NCBI GenBank assembly: GCA_003345545.1
Contig: PRDH01000026.1
Coordinates: 62,001 to 126,000, forward strand
Length of the DNA stretch: 64,000 nt
Direction: 5' to 3'
Source of the DNA: Candidatus Thorarchaeota archaeon
GTDB taxonomy: Archaea > Asgardarchaeota > Thorarchaeia > Thorarchaeales > Thorarchaeaceae
Shown: positions 59,774-64,000 of the stretch, piece after piece
Position numbering within the stretch: the first letter of the stretch is position 1
How the letters are laid out: the number at the start of each line of letters is the position of its first letter
Translations under genes and position numbers: made by a program
Notes under the pieces: model-generated
The model's input: only the letters and a program-made list of their open reading frames with translations
The model's database searches: none
What the model was told of the DNA's origin: nothing

Positions 59774-61210
59774 ATGGTGAAGACCGGAAACGAATATCTG
59801 CAGAAAATCTCTCAGATGAAACCGAATGTTATTATTGGCGGGAAGAATGTCAAACGTAGTGACCCTCGACTTCAAGCAGTTGCTCACGTTATGGCACTGA
59901 CATTAGATAAAGTTGAGGACCCGGAGTTCAAGGATCTTCTCAATGTAGAATCTCCGAAATTTGGAACAATCAATCGATTCACAAATATCCATCGAAATGT
60001 TGATGACCTTCTAAAGAAGCAGGAATTGACGAGGAAGTTATGTCGCGAAACCGGGGGCTGCATTTTTCGGTGTATGGGCATTGATGCAATGAATGCACTG
60101 TCAATCATCACTCATCGAGCTGAGGCAATGACTGGGCAACCCTATAATCAGAGATTCCTGAAGTATCTAGATTACTGGCAAGAGAACAATATTGTTGGTT
60201 GTTGCGCACAGACAGACCCCAAGGGAAACAGAAACCTGAGACCTCATGAACAAGCAGACCCTGATCTATACCTACGAGTCATTGAACATCGCGATGACGG
60301 TATTGTTGTTCGAGGGGCGAAGAATCACATAACAGCTGCCGCTGTGGCGGAGGAAATCATAGTTCTCCCTACACGAATGCTCACTCCTGAGGAGGACCAA
60401 TATGCTGTTGCGTTTGCGGTTCCTGGCGATTGGGACGGTGTAAAGCTTGTTACTCGCGCATCCAGCCACAAACGCGAGAAGTTCGCGTGCCCAATGGGTG
60501 ACCTTGGAGATGTGGAGAATTTCGTGATCTTTGACGATGTCTTTATTCCAAATGATCGTGTCTTTCTAAGTGGAAGCAAAGGAGAACATGCATTTGGAGG
60601 ATATGCCGCACTGCTCTTCGCACTCTATCATCGACACAGCTATACCGGATGCAAACCAGCAAGTTCGGAGATCATCCTAGGCTTCAGTGCATTGGCAAGT
60701 GAGTATAATGGAGTCGAGGACAAGAAGCACGTGCAAGCAAAACTTGCTGACTTGATTAGCGTATGTGAACTGGTCTACGCAGCCGGAATTGCTGCGGCGT
60801 ATAAGGGATCAAAGGATGAATCAGGGACAATGATTCCAGATGCCGTCTTCTGCAATGTCGGAAGAAAGCACGCAGGGAAGAGCTACTATCACGAGCTTGA
60901 GATTCTCTCCGATCTAGCAGGAGGACTACCTGCAACGCTTCCTACTGAAGAGGACTTCTATGATAAGAAGATTGGGCCGCTCCTTCAGAAATATATCAAA
61001 CGAAAAGAAGACGTGTCGTCTGAAGATGTCTACAGGCTGTACCGAGCTCTCTCAGATATGCTATGTTCCTCGATTGGAGGCGTAACGGCAGTAGCTGGGC
61101 TTCATGGCGGAGGGAGCCCACAAATGGAGGATGTCGCCATTCTGAAAGGGTACGACGTAGAATTGAGGAAGAGAATCGCAAAGAAACTTGCAGGAATCCC
61201 TGACAGCTGA
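59774..61210 (+). CDS. abfD: 4-hydroxybutyryl-CoA dehydratase/vinylacetyl-CoA isomerase
   Basis: This FAD and 4Fe-4S enzyme converts 4-hydroxybutyryl-CoA to crotonyl-CoA by a radical mechanism. The cluster ligands of the clostridial enzyme are matched: C96 and C100 in GGCIFRCMG, H286 and C293 in HRHSYTGC. Other family blocks are AEAMTGQPYNQRFLKYL and GAKNHITAAAVAEEIIVLP. From ATG 59774 the length is 478 residues, close to the typical 490; the open frame begins earlier (59657) but the extra part lacks homology. Possible roles are 4-aminobutyrate/succinate fermentation or a 4-hydroxybutyrate carbon cycle. Confidence 0.93.
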   Translation: MVKTGNEYLQKISQMKPNVIIGGKNVKRSDPRLQAVAHVMALTLDKVEDPEFKDLLNVESPKFGTINRFTNIHRNVDDLLKKQELTRKLCRETGGCIFRCMGIDAMNALSIITHRAEAMTGQPYNQRFLKYLDYWQENNIVGCCAQTDPKGNRNLRPHEQADPDLYLRVIEHRDDGIVVRGAKNHITAAAVAEEIIVLPTRMLTPEEDQYAVAFAVPGDWDGVKLVTRASSHKREKFACPMGDLGDVENFVIFDDVFIPNDRVFLSGSKGEHAFGGYAALLFALYHRHSYTGCKPASSEIILGFSALASEYNGVEDKKHVQAKLADLISVCELVYAAGIAAAYKGSKDESGTMIPDAVFCNVGRKHAGKSYYHELEILSDLAGGLPATLPTEEDFYDKKIGPLLQKYIKRKEDVSSEDVYRLYRALSDMLCSSIGGVTAVAGLHGGGSPQMEDVAILKGYDVELRKRIAKKLAGIPDS

Positions 61211-61279
61211 TTTCTCGAATTGTACGCTATCCTGTGATCCACGCTGACCGAGCAAATTTCATGAAGATGTGAAGCAGCC

Positions 61280-62101
61280 ATGAGTTCATCCAGAACAGGT
61301 ACCAGAGGGATATTGGTATCTTTTGATGAGCCGTTTTTTACCAATGTCTACATCATATTCGGAAATGAACATGTGTTTGTGCTTGACACATTTCTTGGCA
61401 ATGACCCAATGAAGATTGTACGTCATTTGATAGAAGATGAGGGATGTGCAAGTATGCCCTTAATCATCTTCAATTCACATGCTGACTATGACCACTACTG
61501 GGGCAATGGTGCCTTCAAGGATGCGTCAATTGTAGGACATGAACATTGTCGTCAGAGAATCATTTCTGAGGGCGAGGCGTCTCTCGTGAAGTATGCAAAC
61601 CATGTGAGAGGCAAGGTGGAGTTGCTACCACCCACACGTACATTTCAAGAAGCCTTGAGGTATGAGGATGAAGAGGTGGCATTCTTCCATACTCCTGGGC
61701 ATACTCTTGATTCATCATCCTGCTTTGATGACAAAGACAGAATTCTCTTTGTAGGGGACAATGTTGAGAGTCCAATTCCTTACCTGAATCACGCTAATTT
61801 TGAGGAGTATATTCGAAGTCTGGAGTCATATCTCGAACTTGATTGGAAACTCATCATTGCCGGTCATGATCCCCCCCTGAGAGAATCGCACCTCATCAAA
61901 CGAAACATTGACTACCTACGCAAGTTCAAAGATTGGAGCATTGACCTTGGTGCATTAAGTAGTTCTGAACTTCATCGCCATATTCATGACAATCTAAAAA
62001 CAATCAGAGCTGAACTAATCAGAAGCAAGGATAGGCAAGCGGCAATGAAACATCTTGAAGAGGCTAGGGAATACACCACTCTCAAGACACTACGACCCTG
62101 A
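61280..62101 (+). CDS. Metallo-beta-lactamase-fold hydrolase
   Basis: This soluble protein of 273 residues has the MBL metal ligands: SHADYDHYWGN (HxDxDH form with Tyr in place of a His), a Cys/His region, HTPGHTLDSS, GDNVESP and AGHDPPL near the end. The second half forms a helical extension (about 215-273). The family covers thioesterases, glyoxalases, quinolone-type lactonases and more, so no substrate is proposed; a thioesterase fits the CoA metabolism genes next to it. ATG 61280. Confidence 0.85.
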   Translation: MSSSRTGTRGILVSFDEPFFTNVYIIFGNEHVFVLDTFLGNDPMKIVRHLIEDEGCASMPLIIFNSHADYDHYWGNGAFKDASIVGHEHCRQRIISEGEASLVKYANHVRGKVELLPPTRTFQEALRYEDEEVAFFHTPGHTLDSSSCFDDKDRILFVGDNVESPIPYLNHANFEEYIRSLESYLELDWKLIIAGHDPPLRESHLIKRNIDYLRKFKDWSIDLGALSSSELHRHIHDNLKTIRAELIRSKDRQAAMKHLEEAREYTTLKTLRP

Positions 62102-62128
62102 GGTGCTGAAGGCAAACTGTCAGTGGTT

Positions 62129-63808
62129 CTATTGTTTTGCCTTCATGGCTTCTTGCTCTTTCAGATCCCTTCGAAGCACTTTGCCCACCAGTGTTTCGGG
62201 AAGTTCCTTTCTAAACTCGACGGACTTGGGAACTTTGTAGGGTGAAACACTCTTTCGGCAAAACTCCCGAATTCCATTCTCAAGCTCAGGGCTTCCCTTG
62301 AATCCTTCTTTCAAGACTACATATGCTTTGACGAGCTCACTTCCCTTCATCTTTGGGTCTGGAATACCAATGACAGCCGCGTTCTCGATGGCTTCATGCT
62401 CAAAGAGCACATCTTCCACTTCCCGTGGATAGACCTTGAATCCACTGACATCAATCATGTCCTTCTTTCTATCCATTATGAAGAAGTATCCATCCTCGTC
62501 CATTCTTCCTATGTCGCCGGTCAGGAGCCATCCATCTTTAATCTGGTCAGCTGTGGCCGCTGGTTTGTTCCAATAGCCCATCATGACCTGCGGACCCCTA
62601 ATCATTATCTCTCCCTGCTCTCCTATGGGCATGATTTTTCTGTAGTCATCGGTATCCACGATTCTTACCTCTGTGTCTGGAAGTGGTACGCCAATTGATC
62701 CTATTTTCCGTACTCCTTTGATAGGATTGCTGTGAGTGACTGGAGAGCATTCAGTAAGCCCGTATCCTTCAATTACGACGCAGCCAGTTCTCTTCTCAAA
62801 CTCATGCAAGACTTCGGGAGGCATAGCTGCAGCGCCAGTATTGCAGAATCGTATTGACCTCAGGTCCTTTGCATAGTCCTCGAGGTCATCGCGTTCTAGC
62901 AATTTCATGTACATCGTTGGCACGCCAGGAAACATCGATGGTTTGGTCTCTCGAACAATCTCGAACAGTGATTTCTGATCTCGAGCATCAGGATTCAAAG
63001 CAATCCGAGAAGCATTGTATACCCAAACGTTCATACACACTGTCATTCCGTAAATATGGAATAAAGGCAAGTTAGTAAGTCCGGTTTCCTTTCCTCGTTG
63101 CATTTGCGAAGAAACCAAGGTGTGCACAGCAATACAGTTTGAAAGCAAGTTACGATGTGTAAGCATGGCTCCTTTCGGGAGTCCTGAAGTCCCACCTGTA
63201 TATTGAAGCACTGCGATCGTTTTCTTAGGATCGATTTTGAACTGAGGAGGACTAGGTTTTGTTTTGCCTATCAAGTTCAGAAACTGTATCGTTCCCGCAA
63301 TTTCAGGGGGGTTTCTTGGAGCATTTGGAATAAAGTCCATGACACTAGTAATGATGATGTTCCTGAGTCGCGTGCGGTCCTTGATATTGTTGATTTTCTC
63401 AAGCTGAGCATCCCAAGCTATGATGGTTTCAGCCCCGGAATCATTAAGCTGGAATGCCAGCTCAGGCTCGGTCAATAACACGCTGCATGCTGTTACAGTC
63501 CCGCCTGCTTTTAGAATCCCATAGAAACTGAATAGGTATTGCGGAAAGTTCGGAATCATGATTGCGACTGTATCACCTTGCTTCACACCCAGATTCCGAA
63601 GTGCAGTTGCAAGTCGGTCAGCTATATCCTTGAACTCCTTATATGATATCTTTCTCTTCATGAACCAGATTGCAGTACAACCTCCGAAATCATTTGCAGA
63701 ATTGTCCAGTATCTCATATAGATTCATTTCAGGATAGTCTATGTGTTCAGGTACACCTTGGTCATAGTGTTTCAACCATGGTTTAGCCGCATATGGGTCT
63801 TCGCTCAT
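62129..63808 (-). CDS. Long-chain fatty acid-CoA ligase (AMP-forming)
   Basis: A member of the ANL adenylating enzymes, activating a carboxylic acid as acyl-AMP and then as the CoA thioester. Motifs: LQYTGGTSGLPKGAMLTHRN (P-loop A3), GYGLTECSP (A5), GDIGRMDEDGYFFIMDRKKD (A7/A8 hinge), and GKVLRRDL with the catalytic lysine. The 559 residues are typical. ATG 63808. It starts 15 bases after the stop of a HEAT-repeat gene on the same strand, suggesting co-transcription, and converges with the MBL-fold gene. Confidence 0.93.
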   Translation of the reverse strand: MSEDPYAAKPWLKHYDQGVPEHIDYPEMNLYEILDNSANDFGGCTAIWFMKRKISYKEFKDIADRLATALRNLGVKQGDTVAIMIPNFPQYLFSFYGILKAGGTVTACSVLLTEPELAFQLNDSGAETIIAWDAQLEKINNIKDRTRLRNIIITSVMDFIPNAPRNPPEIAGTIQFLNLIGKTKPSPPQFKIDPKKTIAVLQYTGGTSGLPKGAMLTHRNLLSNCIAVHTLVSSQMQRGKETGLTNLPLFHIYGMTVCMNVWVYNASRIALNPDARDQKSLFEIVRETKPSMFPGVPTMYMKLLERDDLEDYAKDLRSIRFCNTGAAAMPPEVLHEFEKRTGCVVIEGYGLTECSPVTHSNPIKGVRKIGSIGVPLPDTEVRIVDTDDYRKIMPIGEQGEIMIRGPQVMMGYWNKPAATADQIKDGWLLTGDIGRMDEDGYFFIMDRKKDMIDVSGFKVYPREVEDVLFEHEAIENAAVIGIPDPKMKGSELVKAYVVLKEGFKGSPELENGIREFCRKSVSPYKVPKSVEFRKELPETLVGKVLRRDLKEQEAMKAKQ

Positions 63809-63823
63809 CTCAATCGGCTTGTC

Positions 63824-64000
63824 TTATTGCTCTCCACCTATTAAGTCAAGTGCTTCTTGAGCAGCCTCAGAAACATAATCATACTCGTCCTCGAGCAGAT
63901 TCGTTAGAGCTGGGATAAGGCTAGCATTCGATATTCCCACCTTTCCAAGAGCCTCTGACGCACGCCATCTAACATCTGGTTTCTTATCGCCTAATGCGAC
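63824..64000 (-). CDS. HEAT-repeat protein, C-terminal end (partial)
   Basis: The frame enters from the right edge and ends at TAA 63824-63826, giving the last 58 residues. They read as two helical-repeat units: DVRWRASEALGKVG, then LIPALTNLLEDEYDYVSEAA and QEALDLIG. This is the HEAT/PBS-lyase repeat pattern, a protein-protein interaction solenoid. The upstream part is outside the window. It is followed 15 bases later by the acyl-CoA ligase start. Confidence 0.7.
   Translation of the reverse strand, partial: VALGDKKPDVRWRASEALGKVGISNASLIPALTNLLEDEYDYVSEAAQEALDLIGGEQ

Noticed and set aside
1..64000. Search for tRNA, rRNA, transposase and phage genes
   Set aside because: No T-loop motif with a matching acceptor stem, rRNA stretch, transposase or phage protein was recognised by eye; a tRNAscan or HMM search would be needed for certainty.

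Overview
The window looks like a piece of an archaeal chromosome, most probably from an Asgard archaeon of the Thorarchaeia type. The archaeal assignment rests on two TATA-box-binding protein genes, an archaeal/eukaryotic-type tyrosyl-tRNA synthetase, two-subunit indolepyruvate ferredoxin oxidoreductase, ADP-forming acyl-CoA synthetase, 4-hydroxybutyryl-CoA dehydratase, and TATA boxes plus GGAGG/GGTG ribosome sites ahead of many genes. The Asgard suggestion is an inference from the DLSPL-type leucine-rich repeats, a longin-like cytosolic domain, an eukaryotic-type PPP phosphatase and very large Ig-like surface proteins. Both ends cut genes. No tRNA, rRNA, CRISPR array or insertion sequence was recognised.

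Layout. 1-22.5 kb is a cell-surface locus: the end of a membrane protein with a beta-sandwich ectodomain and a longin-like cytosolic tail, a small LRR protein, a Zn-ligand/membrane protein, an acyl-CoA synthetase alpha subunit, and two giant tandem paralogues (2899 and 2585 residues) whose stop and start codons overlap. Each giant has a signal peptide, a jelly-roll-like head, about 17 Ig-like repeats, one membrane helix and a conserved helical cytosolic tail; the first also carries a six-bladed NHL propeller inserted in the head. 22.6-32.4 kb holds TyrRS, then leftward operons: DUF362 protein, UbiA prenyltransferase of the phosphoribosyl-polyprenyl-phosphate type, PHP phosphoesterase and a flippase-like membrane protein (a plausible lipid-linked sugar pathway); a PPP phosphatase with a LOG-like protein; and a PIN nuclease with a long helical extension.

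32.4-33.1 kb is a gene-poor stretch rich in inverted repeats. 33.1-38.4 kb has a secreted anchored protein, a MacB-like ABC permease and ATPase, and an isoaspartyl peptidase/asparaginase. 38.6-46.3 kb is a redox cluster: thioredoxin-like proteins, two ferritin-like proteins, two thioredoxin-reductase-like flavoproteins, IorAB, a glutaredoxin-like protein, YciI and a protein disulfide oxidoreductase. 46.5-50.5 kb has an LRR protein, an ICMT-like methyltransferase, a tusDCB-like sulfur-relay operon and small unknown genes, followed by a candidate structured RNA at 50,521-50,640.

50.8-57.9 kb contains membrane proteins, a second ICMT-like methyltransferase, an M32 carboxypeptidase, a DMT transporter, a thioredoxin and a second asparaginase paralogue. 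58-64 kb has the tandem TBP genes, 4-hydroxybutyryl-CoA dehydratase, an MBL-fold hydrolase, a long-chain acyl-CoA synthetase and the end of a HEAT-repeat gene. The strongest leads for new biology are the giant surface proteins with cytosolic domains, the UbiA/PHP/flippase operon, the paired TBPs, the candidate RNA, and a missing cluster cysteine in IorA. Start codons were revised where a ribosome site or TATA position supported it; each such choice is stated.
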